Assembly: GCF_000281085.1 (NCBI RefSeq)
Contig: NZ_AJWM01000048.1
Location: 62,001 to 126,000 of the forward strand
Origin: Catenovulum agarivorans YM01
Lineage (GTDB): Bacteria > Pseudomonadota > Gammaproteobacteria > Enterobacterales > Alteromonadaceae
DNA: 64,000 nt
Direction: 5' to 3'
A model generated the notes under the pieces. It was given only the letters and a program-made list of their open reading frames with translations. It was not told the DNA's origin and made no database searches. Below, piece after piece: positions 9,418 through 17,351 of the stretch. The position numbers were made by a program, and so were the translations under genes. Positions within the stretch are counted from its first letter, which is position 1, and each line of letters starts with the position of its first letter.

Positions 9418-10329
9418 TTAGTGCTTTTGCTTTGGATCGAGCGCGTCACGTAAACCGTCGCCCAGATAATTAAAACAGAATAAGGTAGCTACCATAAAAC
9501 TTGCCGGCACTAGTAGTTGCCAAATAGCCAGTTCCATAGTTTGTGCGCCCTCCTGTAGTAGCGCGCCCCACGAGGTCATGGGCTCTTGCACGCCTAATCC
9601 TAGAAAGCTTAAAAATGATTCAAATAAAATCATTCCAGGTACAAGTAAAGTAGCATATACAACCACTACACCAAGTACATTTGGCACAATATGCCGTGTG
9701 ATGATTTTCCAGTTACTTACGCCGCATACTTGTGCTGCTTCGATAAAGGCTTTGCCTTTTAAACTTAAGGTTTGGCCACGCACTATTCGCGCAACATCTA
9801 ACCAAGAGACACAGCCTATAGCAACAAAAATTAGAAAGATATTTCGACCAAAGAATGTTACTAACAGAATCACCAAAAACATAAATGGCATTGAAGATAA
9901 GATCTCAAGTACGCGCATCATTACCCGGTCTGTATTGCCACCAATAAACCCTGAAGTTGCCCCATATAAGGTGCCTATTAACACTGCAACTAACGCACCT
10001 AAAATCCCAACTAGAATAGATATTCGCCCGCCAATCAATACCCGCATATATAAGTCACGGCCAAGAGAGTCTGTCCCCCAGTAATGACCATTTTGCCAAT
10101 TAGGGCCAGTGTGAATATTCGGCCAATCCGCAACATCAAATCCGTGCGCACCAAACAAGGGGCCGAATATAACAGCGCTGATGATAAACAATAGGATATA
10201 GGCACTAACCATAGCTGCTTTATTTGCTTTAAAACGCATCCATACATCTTGCCAAATACTGCGGCCTTGCACTTCTAGTTGTTGGCTAAAATTTTCGACT
10301 GCTTGGCTATTATTATTTTTAATGACCAT
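9418..10329 (-). CDS. oppC: Oligopeptide ABC transporter permease (OppC/DppC type)
   Basis: 303 aa inner-membrane subunit. An N-terminal helix (about 38-60) precedes the periplasmic stretch GTDSLGRDLYMRVLIGGR, the OppC signature. The BPD_transp_1 domain follows, with the EAA-type coupling loop (EAAQVCGVSNWKIITRHIVP). It dimerises with OppB to form the import channel. It starts 12 bp after oppB and ends 15 bp before the ATPase gene. Confidence 0.95.
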   Translation of the reverse strand: MVIKNNNSQAVENFSQQLEVQGRSIWQDVWMRFKANKAAMVSAYILLFIISAVIFGPLFGAHGFDVADWPNIHTGPNWQNGHYWGTDSLGRDLYMRVLIGGRISILVGILGALVAVLIGTLYGATSGFIGGNTDRVMMRVLEILSSMPFMFLVILLVTFFGRNIFLIFVAIGCVSWLDVARIVRGQTLSLKGKAFIEAAQVCGVSNWKIITRHIVPNVLGVVVVYATLLVPGMILFESFLSFLGLGVQEPMTSWGALLQEGAQTMELAIWQLLVPASFMVATLFCFNYLGDGLRDALDPKQKH

Positions 10330-10341
10330 AAATTAGTTTCC

Positions 10342-11265
10342 CTATTCGTAGCGGATTTTTGGATCAATTGCCGCAAGCAAAATGTCGACAATAGCGTTGA
10401 AGGTAATAGTTAAAAAGCCAATGAGTATAGTTAAGCCAAGTACCAAGGAGTAATCTCGATTTAAAGCGCCATTTACAAATAATTTGCCTAAGCCGGGCAA
10501 GCCAAAAATAGTCTCAATAACCACTGAGCCGGTAATAATACCAACAAAAGCTGGCCCCATATAAGATAACACTGGCAATAACGCAGGGCGTAAAGCGTGG
10601 CGTAATACTATGGTTGAATAAGGCAGGCCTTTCGCTTTCGCAGTACGGATAAAATTAGAGTTAAGGGTTTCTATCATAGAGCCGCGGGTAATACGCGCAA
10701 ACGAAGCAATGTATAATAAAGACATACTTAACATAGGTAATAGAATGTTTTGCCAGTTGCCACCTTGCCAACCACCCGCCGGTAGCCAGCCGAGCTGAAT
10801 GGCAAATATATATATCAACACAGGTGCTAATACAAAAGAGGGCATAATGACGCCTAGCATAGCGGTAGACATCATACTGTAATCAAGCCAGGTGTTTTGT
10901 TTGAGCGCTGCTAGAGTACCAATACCAACACCAACAATTGAAGTAAAAACAAAAGCCAGCAGACCAATGGTTGCAGAAACCGGTAATGCTTGCTCAATTA
11001 GCTCATTCACCGAGTAATCTTTGTATTTAAATGAAGGGCCAAAATTACCTTGTAAAATATTACCTAAGTAGGTGAAATATTGCTCGTGCATAGGTTTATC
11101 TAAACCATATTCGGCTTCTATTTTTTCCATTATTTGTGGTGGCAGGCCACGCTCAGTTGAAAAAGGGCTGCCCGGAGCTAAACGCATCATAAAAAACGAT
11201 ACTGTGATCAAAATCAGTAATGTTGGTATGGCTTCTAAAATGCGTTTAATAATAAATTTATACAT
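10342..11265 (-). CDS. oppB: Oligopeptide ABC transporter permease (OppB/DppB type)
   Basis: 307 aa, close to the usual 306-340. The family start is clear (MYKFIIKRILEAIPTLLILI, then RLAPGSPF), followed by five or six membrane helices and the coupling loop (RTAKAKGLPYSTIVLRHALR). It pairs with the OppC-type subunit downstream. A 53-bp gap separates it from the binding-protein gene upstream, so all belong to one transcript. Confidence 0.95.
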   Translation of the reverse strand: MYKFIIKRILEAIPTLLILITVSFFMMRLAPGSPFSTERGLPPQIMEKIEAEYGLDKPMHEQYFTYLGNILQGNFGPSFKYKDYSVNELIEQALPVSATIGLLAFVFTSIVGVGIGTLAALKQNTWLDYSMMSTAMLGVIMPSFVLAPVLIYIFAIQLGWLPAGGWQGGNWQNILLPMLSMSLLYIASFARITRGSMIETLNSNFIRTAKAKGLPYSTIVLRHALRPALLPVLSYMGPAFVGIITGSVVIETIFGLPGLGKLFVNGALNRDYSLVLGLTILIGFLTITFNAIVDILLAAIDPKIRYE

Positions 11266-11318
11266 AATTATTTATCTCAACCTTCGGATATATATGGCCA
11301 ACAGGCTTAGCTTAATTG

Positions 11319-12950
11319 TTATTGTGCAACTTTGTACATCAATTTACTGGGTACAATATCCAGTGCGTTATTCATTGAATAACCACGAAGTTTAGGGTTA
11401 ACTAAACGTGCTTTGACATAGTGATACACAGGAATTATCGGCATATCTTCAGCTAATATGGCTTCGGCTTCTTTGTACGCCTGTAATCTATCTTGGCTAG
11501 ACCTTGCTTGTAGGGCTCTATTTAATACAGCATCGTATTCTTCACTTTTATAGTGGTTGTCATTTGACGAATTGTTCGACATCAACAAAGTTAAAAAGGT
11601 GGAAGGTTCGTTGTAATCGCCACACCAGCCTGCGCGTGTAACTTGGTAAGAGCCAAAACGACGGGTATCCAGATAGGTCTTCCATTCTTCATTGATTAAC
11701 GACACTCTAACGCCTAAAGCTTGTTTCCACAGTTGGCGTGCTGCAGTTGCGATTTTTTTATGATTTTCACTGGTGTTGTAAAGCAGTTCGAATTCCAAAG
11801 GGTTGTCTTCGTCGTATCCGGCTTCTTTTAATAAACGCCTTGCTTCAGCATTACGTTGTTCTTGCGTCCAGCTTGCATATTCGGGCAACTCTGCTGCCAT
11901 ATCTGCCGTTTTATCAGGGGTGAAATAATATGCAGGAGCTTCACCTTTACGTGTAATGTAATGTGTTAGGATATCGCGGTCTAATGCGTAAGCTAAAGCT
12001 TTACGAACGCGCACATCGTCAAAAGGTGGGTTTGTTACACGGATGCCATAATAATAGGTACACAAAAACGGTGTGATAGTTAAAGCCTCACTATGCTCTT
12101 TGGCAAGGCGGGGGAAATGTTCATTTGGTACTTCGTAGGTAATATCAATTTCACCGCTCAAAAAACGGTTCATTTCGGCAACTTGGTTCTCAATAGGCAA
12201 GTAGGTAACCGTTTGAATAACAGTCTTATCTGCATCCATATAGTTTGGATTTTTTTCTAGCACAATACGTTCGTTAACTATCCATTCTTTTAATTTGTAT
12301 GCGCCATTGCCGACATAATTGCCTGGTCGGGTCCATTTGCTACCAAACTTTTCAACGGTTGCTTTGTGGACAGGCTTCACTGGCGTGTGTACGAGCATTT
12401 TAGGGAAATAAGGTAGGGATTCGTTTAGTTTAACTTCTAAGGTAAAGTCATCAATTGCTTCTACTCCTAGGGTATCTGGACTTTTCTTTCCCTTTAGAAT
12501 CTCAGCTGCGTTGAGCATAGTGGTCATTTCTATATACCAAGCATACGGTGACGCAGTATTTGGGTCAGCTAAGCGGCGCCAACTATAGACAAAATCATGC
12601 GCGGTAACTTGATCGCCATTTGACCATTTAGCGTCTTTTCGTAGGTAAAATCTAAAGGTTTTGTTGTCTTCAGTTGTCCAACGCTCTGCTATTAATGGAA
12701 TTAAGTTACCTTCGTCATCTTCTGTCGTTAACCCTTCCATTAAGTCGTATAACACCATAGTGGCGGTTGAGCCTTCGACTTTGTGTGGATCTAAGGTGGC
12801 GACTTCGGCACCAGCTCCACGTACTAAGTGTTGCTCTTTGGCAAGTTTTGTCCCTTCTGGAACAGTCGCTGCGTTCAAGGATGAAAGGGGCATGGCCAAT
12901 AGACTTAATAATACCCAGCGATGAACCCAGTTTAAGCGGTTGGTAGACAT
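11319..12950 (-). CDS. oppA: Periplasmic oligopeptide-binding protein
   Basis: 543 aa, the same length as E. coli OppA. A Sec signal peptide (about 1-28, ending SSLNA) is followed by a family 5 solute-binding fold: GAEVATLDPHKVEG, DLMEGLTTEDDEGN and the WSNGDQVTAHDFVYSWRRL signature. It captures peptides in the periplasm and delivers them to OppBC. First gene of the operon oppA-oppB-oppC-oppDF-pepF; the 111-bp gap upstream should hold the promoter. Exact peptide preference cannot be read. Confidence 0.95.
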   Translation of the reverse strand: MSTNRLNWVHRWVLLSLLAMPLSSLNAATVPEGTKLAKEQHLVRGAGAEVATLDPHKVEGSTATMVLYDLMEGLTTEDDEGNLIPLIAERWTTEDNKTFRFYLRKDAKWSNGDQVTAHDFVYSWRRLADPNTASPYAWYIEMTTMLNAAEILKGKKSPDTLGVEAIDDFTLEVKLNESLPYFPKMLVHTPVKPVHKATVEKFGSKWTRPGNYVGNGAYKLKEWIVNERIVLEKNPNYMDADKTVIQTVTYLPIENQVAEMNRFLSGEIDITYEVPNEHFPRLAKEHSEALTITPFLCTYYYGIRVTNPPFDDVRVRKALAYALDRDILTHYITRKGEAPAYYFTPDKTADMAAELPEYASWTQEQRNAEARRLLKEAGYDEDNPLEFELLYNTSENHKKIATAARQLWKQALGVRVSLINEEWKTYLDTRRFGSYQVTRAGWCGDYNEPSTFLTLLMSNNSSNDNHYKSEEYDAVLNRALQARSSQDRLQAYKEAEAILAEDMPIIPVYHYVKARLVNPKLRGYSMNNALDIVPSKLMYKVAQ

Positions 12951-13061
12951 ACTTGACCTTTGTTTTTATTAAACTTTTTATTTGTTCTAATGAGGTGAGT
13001 GACTTACCCCATAGTATTGGCAGAAAATACAGTTAAGGGCAAGTACCAAGGCGGTAAAAAA

Positions 13062-13616
13062 TTAAATAACCAGTTGTAAAACACCAAATAAGATAAACAG
13101 TCCACCAGCAACAAAGCGCGTTACGTTTAACGGTAAACGCTCCATTATATAACTGCCGAACCAGATAACCGGAACGTTTGCTAATAACATACCTAAGGTG
13201 GTGCCTAAGGTGACTAACAATACATTCTGATATTCAACTGCAAGCAGTACTGTCGCGACTTGTGTTTTATCACCAAGCTCGGCAATAAAAAATAAAATTA
13301 GGGTAACAACAAAGGCACCATATTTATCTAATTTGCTGCTTTGTTGTTCGTCTTTATCCGGAATAAATAGCCATAGGCCAAGTAAAATAAAGCTAGAGGA
13401 GAGAATGATTTGTCCTGTGCCACTTTGTACATATTGGCTAGCCCACTGCCCTAAGTATGCGGAAGCTGCATGGTTAAGTACGGTTGCAACTAATAAACCT
13501 GCGACTATAGACCATTTGTTTTTAAATTTAGCGGCTAGAAATAAAGAGAGTAGTTGGGTTTTATCGCCTATTTCGGCAAGTGTAACTGCAAGGGTTGAGA
13601 AGAAAAAAGTTTCCAT
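13062..13616 (-). CDS. GDT1/TMEM165 family Mn2+ exporter (UPF0016, MntX-like)
   Basis: 184 aa with six membrane helices in two repeats, each with the family motif: E-IGDKTQLLS in the first half (near residue 15) and ELGDKTQVAT in the second (near 120). These acidic E-x-G-D-K-T motifs bind the cation in GDT1/MntX exporters. The start is the ATG giving METFFFSTLAVTLAEIGDK, as in relatives; a longer frame from 13733 would run through the riboswitch. Manganese as substrate follows from the family and the Mn-sensing leader. Single gene. Confidence 0.9.
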   Translation of the reverse strand: METFFFSTLAVTLAEIGDKTQLLSLFLAAKFKNKWSIVAGLLVATVLNHAASAYLGQWASQYVQSGTGQIILSSSFILLGLWLFIPDKDEQQSSKLDKYGAFVVTLILFFIAELGDKTQVATVLLAVEYQNVLLVTLGTTLGMLLANVPVIWFGSYIMERLPLNVTRFVAGGLFILFGVLQLVI

Positions 13617-13626
13617 AAAATAACTC

Positions 13627-13668
13627 AGGTGGGAAGCTAAAACCAAGGCAAACAATAACCTCCCACCT
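13627..13668 (-). promoter_or_regulatory. Expression-platform hairpin of the Mn riboswitch
   Basis: AGGTGGGA (minus strand, 13668-13661) pairs perfectly with TCCCACCT (13634-13627). The 3' arm touches the GAG that serves as ribosome-binding site 7 bases before the ATG at 13616. The position suggests control of translation start rather than termination; no T tract follows. Confidence 0.55.
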
Positions 13669-13687
13669 ATGGGGCTATTATTTACCT

Positions 13688-13805
13688 CAGGTCTTGCCAA
13701 TACTGTGTTCAGTATGAAATTGCCATAAGCCATTGAGGGCTTAAGTATGTTGACAATTTCGCTTGTTGATTTAAAAAATCTAAGCAGGCTACTCCCCTAA
13801 GACTT
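13688..13805 (-). promoter_or_regulatory. yybP-ykoY manganese riboswitch aptamer
   Basis: The minus strand has the hallmark GGGGAGTAGCC (13798-13788) near the 5' end, CAACATACTT in the middle, and a closing TTGGCAAGACCT segment. The basal stem GTCTT (13803-13799) pairs with AAGAC (13695-13691). In the yybP-ykoY class Mn2+ binds between the two junction loops and switches on exporters. Its place directly before a GDT1/MntX-type exporter is the known arrangement. Confidence 0.88.
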
Positions 13806-13871
13806 GGCTATTATAAATGACTCTCCATCAACACACAATGTTTGAATCGAGCAGTCTCATAAATGCGAAGC

Positions 13872-13972
13872 TTAATGGAATATTATTCGCAAAAACGCTT
13901 CGAGCCCATCCTAGGGACGCTCGCAAAAGATATCCCTATCTTTTGAAGTTTTGCTCACAACATTTCCATCAA
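13872..13972 (-). repeat. Twin-hairpin intergenic repeat, copy 1 (minus orientation)
   Basis: Read on the minus strand: the outer arm ends GCAAAACTTC, hairpin 1 is CAAAAGATA-GGGA-TATCTTTTG (13945-13924, perfect 9-bp stem), then GCGAGCG, hairpin 2 is CCC-TAGGAT-GGG, then AAGCG and the outer arm GTTTTTGC. Outer arms pair through TTTTGC/GCAAAA and further out through ATTTCCA/TGGAATAT. Hairpin 2 is the only one of the 16 in the family with TAGGA instead of ANGGA. It lies downstream of the glycosylation cluster, sense to it. Confidence 0.8.
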
Positions 13973-14063
13973 CCTTCTTGGCATTTTTGTTGCTGACACG
14001 ATTTCTTACAGCAATATCAAAGTTTGATAAAAGCATACTCGAATGCGGCTCAGTTGTTGAGGA

Positions 14064-14165
14064 CTGTGATTAGATTTACCTAAGCAGAACGTCGTTTTCA
14101 GGGATGAAAAGGAGAGCGTACATGGAAGTATTTACAGCGATTCTGCGTGGTAAATGTAATTGCAG
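14064..14165 (+). repeat. Twin-hairpin intergenic repeat, copy 2 (plus orientation)
   Basis: Outer arms ATTTACC-TAA-GCAGAA and TTCTGC-GT-GGTAAAT pair on both sides of a small internal loop, and the stem extends outwards to CTG/CAG. Hairpin 1 is TTTTCA-GGGA-TGAAAA (14095-14110); hairpin 2 is TAC-ATGGAA-GTA (14119-14130), followed by TTTACAGCG. The outer-arm sequence differs from the other copies but keeps pairing. It is antisense to both neighbouring genes, the only such case in the family. Confidence 0.8.
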
Positions 14166-14185
14166 GCCGATTATATTGCAGTGAC

Positions 14186-14231
14186 TTACAGCGATTTTAG
14201 AAAATGATGTTTCGAGTGTGCTTAATTGCAC
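14186..14231 (+). repeat. Half copy of the intergenic repeat
   Basis: TTACAGCGATTTTAGAAAATGATG, continuing to TGTGCTTAATTGCACTG, is nearly identical to the 3' half of the copy at 25058-25170. No matching hairpins lie directly before it. An arm at 14031-14043 (AAGCATACTCGAA) can pair with 14211-14223, so copy 2 may have landed inside an older copy. The rest of 13806-14299 holds no gene that I can see. Confidence 0.55.
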
Positions 14232-14299
14232 TGTGTTATACAGCGCCACCAATCACCTTTCACCAGTTCGATGTTGCTGCTTAATTGCACAAATCTTGA

Positions 14300-15049
14300 T
14301 TAATACGGCTTTGGATTCAACTTATCCTCAACATGTGGCTGGTTTACCGTCGCTTCATTTTCAACCAGCGGATTCTCCAACCTAAACCAATAAGCTAATA
14401 TCACATTAGTAAAATACACCACCCAAAAGGCAAAAACAGTATCACTCAAGAAGTGGCCACCTTTTGCTATTCGGGTAAAGCTAACCAAAATACCAATGGC
14501 TAAACCAAGATAAAACGCATTTTTGCGTCTAAATAACCAAGCTAAACCAATAAAATAAAAACCAACCGCGGCGTGTCCACTAACAAAAGAACAGTTAGTT
14601 TGGCAATAACCAGAATAAACAAATGCCGGGGTAAACTGTGCGTCCCCGCCATATTGCTCAATATGCACTGGGCGTGCTCGGCCAACTGAGTTGTTTTTTA
14701 AAACTTCATTGACTATTAAACCCGGCCCGACAATAAGTGAAGCCAATAAAAAGGCACAAACGTATTTTTTATGCCGTTTACTGTGACATCTTTTGCGGTA
14801 GCGCAGGTAGCAGAATATCGAAAACAAAATGAGCAGTGGTAATAAAACAACTTGAGGTTTGGCGAATAGTTGATAAATGCCATCAACTAACCAATGTTCA
14901 GCAAGATAAAAATTTTGCTCAACTGTATCGTAAAACCAGTTAGATACGATTAAGTCTATTTGTGGAAAGATCACAAAAATAAGCGCGAGCAGTAAACAAG
15001 CTAATGTATCTTTACGCAGCAATATTTGCTTGGCGCTTATCTCATTCAT
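14300..15049 (-). CDS. PAP2-family lipid phosphatase
   Basis: 249 aa integral membrane phosphatase. The three PAP2 signatures are present: K-x6-RP (KNNSVGRARP), SGH (SFVSGHAAVGF) and the S/T-R-x5-H-x3-D type (TRIAKGGHFLSDT). Enzymes of this fold remove phosphate from undecaprenyl pyrophosphate, phosphatidylglycerol phosphate or lipid A. Last gene of the cluster; its start overlaps the upstream GT39 gene by 4 bp (ATGA), so translation is coupled. Substrate is uncertain; a lipid A or undecaprenyl pyrophosphate role fits the neighbours. Confidence 0.88.
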   Translation of the reverse strand: MNEISAKQILLRKDTLACLLLALIFVIFPQIDLIVSNWFYDTVEQNFYLAEHWLVDGIYQLFAKPQVVLLPLLILFSIFCYLRYRKRCHSKRHKKYVCAFLLASLIVGPGLIVNEVLKNNSVGRARPVHIEQYGGDAQFTPAFVYSGYCQTNCSFVSGHAAVGFYFIGLAWLFRRKNAFYLGLAIGILVSFTRIAKGGHFLSDTVFAFWVVYFTNVILAYWFRLENPLVENEATVNQPHVEDKLNPKPY

Positions 15050-16563
15050 TTATTGTTCTCCTGCTTGAACCCACCAACTTGGTACAGGCGTACCTCGCGG
15101 TCAAAGTTTTTATAAACTTTAACCTTTTGTTGTTTAATTAATTTGACTGATTGAAAGTGCGTTTGTAATTCTTGTTCTGTCCAATCTTGTGTCACAAAAA
15201 AGTACTCGTTTGCAGGCTGTTTTGCAATGGCGTATTTTAATTCGTAATGATCACCTATGTGTTCGCTGCCATCTAAGTGTGCGCCCTGAAAGTCTTGGTT
15301 GGTTAGGTAATAACCAAAATAGGCCAGCAGTTTTCGTGAATCGCTGGCAAGTTTCATTTGGGGATTTTGCTGAAAATCAGCGTCAAATTGGCGAACTAAT
15401 TCCGGCCACTTTAAGATGCGTTTGTACGGATCATTATGTTGAGTACGCTCAACACCAATCAGCTGAGTAAAACCATTAAAATGGTAAAAAGCCAGCATCA
15501 AGAATAGGTTTATAGCCACAGCGCTGGCGATTACAAGTTTAGTACGCTTGTTTGATTGCCACATTTGCGCAAAATAATAACCAGCTAACAAACTCGCGCC
15601 GACAAAAGCAGCGGCTGCCCAGTTCATGTTGGCGCGGGCGGTTAAAGCTTGTAGTGAAATAACAAGCAAAGTTGGTAAAAATAAACACCAGAGTAGTTTT
15701 ACTGAATCTTTAGTTTGTTGATTTTGTTTAGGTTCTGGCGAGGTTTTTTTACTCAATCCACAAGCTATTAAAATAATTAATGCGATTGGACCAAAAACAA
15801 TCAGTTGCAGTGCCAAAAACTCAAACATGCGAGCAAAACTTAGCGTGTTTTCAGCGTGTTTGGATATTTCAGATGTATGCTGAAAGCTAATAAAGTCGTG
15901 GTGATAATTCCAAATTAAATTGGGTAGTAAAATACTGATGGCTAATGCACAGGCTAGCCAAAATCGACTATTGGTTAATATTGCCCGGCCACTTTGGCTG
16001 ATAATTGCATACAACAAAAAGGTCACTGGCAATAAAATAAAAGTGTATTTTGACAATAAACCACAACCACCTAGTACACCAGCTAATAACCAGTATTGCC
16101 ATGCGTTGCTGCTTTGTGCGCGTAAAAAAGCGTAAAAAGCTGCAGCCCAAAAAAATAACTGGGGCGCATCAGTGGTGACAAATAATGAGTTGAGACTGAC
16201 CAAAGGCATAATCATAAACATCAGTCCAGCCCAAAAACCAGCTTTGTCGTTAAATAGGTGTTTGTTTATTGCAAAACATAAGAGTGCTGTTGCAGCGTAC
16301 AATACTGGCGCAGAGAGTTTTACCGCCCATTCGGCCATACCAAAAATCGCTGTGGTTGTGGCAATTAACCAAGCAACCATAGGTGGCTTAGAGTAATAAC
16401 CCCAATCTAAATTTTGTGCCCATGATAAATAATAGGCTTCGTCATAAAACAAAGTAATTGGCGTATTGATAGTTACTGAAATACGGTAGGCAAATACGCA
16501 GCTAACGATAAGCAATAACCATTGCCATGCACTTAGTTTATTTGAGTATGCGTTTATTTGCAT
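15046..16563 (-). CDS. GT39 family glycosyltransferase, ArnT-like
   Basis: 505 aa polytopic protein (about 11-12 membrane helices in the first 370 residues, then a periplasmic tail). Near the N-terminus the acidic motif YDEAYYLSWAQNLDWGYYSKPP is the PMT_2/ArnT type, where the acidic residue acts in catalysis on the periplasmic side. Such enzymes move a sugar from a polyprenyl-phosphate carrier to lipid A or another acceptor. Sits between two PAP2 genes, overlapping one by 4 bp and touching the other at 1 bp. Confidence 0.88.
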   Translation of the reverse strand: MQINAYSNKLSAWQWLLLIVSCVFAYRISVTINTPITLFYDEAYYLSWAQNLDWGYYSKPPMVAWLIATTTAIFGMAEWAVKLSAPVLYAATALLCFAINKHLFNDKAGFWAGLMFMIMPLVSLNSLFVTTDAPQLFFWAAAFYAFLRAQSSNAWQYWLLAGVLGGCGLLSKYTFILLPVTFLLYAIISQSGRAILTNSRFWLACALAISILLPNLIWNYHHDFISFQHTSEISKHAENTLSFARMFEFLALQLIVFGPIALIILIACGLSKKTSPEPKQNQQTKDSVKLLWCLFLPTLLVISLQALTARANMNWAAAAFVGASLLAGYYFAQMWQSNKRTKLVIASAVAINLFLMLAFYHFNGFTQLIGVERTQHNDPYKRILKWPELVRQFDADFQQNPQMKLASDSRKLLAYFGYYLTNQDFQGAHLDGSEHIGDHYELKYAIAKQPANEYFFVTQDWTEQELQTHFQSVKLIKQQKVKVYKNFDREVRLYQVGGFKQENNK

Positions 16564-17351
16564 TAAGCTCTGCCTTGAACAAATTTTAAGTTTTTTGCGT
16601 GGACGAAAATAAAGTAGCTGATCGCAAATAATATAATTGCACTGATATAAGGGTGGCCTAATGGGTAGCCACCATTGTGTTCAATAACTTTATAACTCGC
16701 GTAGATAGGAAAAACTAACAGGATAGCTTGGCTATATTTGTGTTCACCCAGTTGATATCTGGTTGCTATTTTATACCCGAGCAGTGAGCAGAGTAAACCA
16801 ATGGCCGCACCAACCATGACATCTATCGGCCAGTGTGCACCGACCATAATTCGGCTTAAACCTGCAAGTAATAACAACACAGCTAAAGTGTAACTAACCC
16901 AGTTTTTGCGAATAAACAGCATAAATAAACCAACCCATACAGCTGCTGTCATGGTGTGGCCTGATGGAAAACTGCCCATTTCTAATAGTCTACCTATTTG
17001 TACATAACTGTCTTCTGGCAAAACTGAAAATGGTCGGTCGATTGGCATGCCACGTTTAAAACTTTGTGCAACTATGGTCGCGGGTATGGTGGCAATCAGC
17101 GCAGCTGGCAATAACTGTTTATGCTGCGATATTAAAAATAAGGTGAGCGCGACTGCAACATGGGTGTCGCCAAGTAATGTGATAACCGACCAAAAAGTAG
17201 CAGGAAAATAGCTGCTCGTTGAATTGATAAGCGTAAATCCAAAATGATAGCCAGCAATTACAAATATGCTGGCTGCCAACCCAAGTAATATGACTGCAAA
17301 CAGGCAAACAAAATGTTCAGTATTATTTAACTTCACTTGAGCCAACTTCAT
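16563..17351 (-). CDS. Second PAP2-family lipid phosphatase
   Basis: 262 aa with about six helices. PAP2 motifs: K-x6-RP (KRGMPIDRP), PSGHT (GSFPSGHTMTAAV) and SR-x5-H-x3-D (SRIMVGAHWPIDV). Start ATG 17351 is preferred because AGGA sits 8 bases upstream; an ATG at 17372 has none. The gene overlaps the end of the upstream GT39 gene by 29 bp. It differs clearly in sequence from the PAP2 protein at 14300, so the two probably have different substrates, or act at different steps of carrier recycling. Confidence 0.88.
   Translation of the reverse strand: MKLAQVKLNNTEHFVCLFAVILLGLAASIFVIAGYHFGFTLINSTSSYFPATFWSVITLLGDTHVAVALTLFLISQHKQLLPAALIATIPATIVAQSFKRGMPIDRPFSVLPEDSYVQIGRLLEMGSFPSGHTMTAAVWVGLFMLFIRKNWVSYTLAVLLLLAGLSRIMVGAHWPIDVMVGAAIGLLCSLLGYKIATRYQLGEHKYSQAILLVFPIYASYKVIEHNGGYPLGHPYISAIILFAISYFIFVHAKNLKFVQGRA

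Noticed and set aside
9578-10084. 168-codon plus-strand frame opposite oppC
   Set aside because: Shadow frame rich in Lys, Thr, Ile and Pro; the minus strand encodes a clear permease.
13617-13733. N-terminal extension of the GDT1 exporter frame
   Set aside because: The extra codons overlap the Mn riboswitch, and the family starts at the ATG at 13616.
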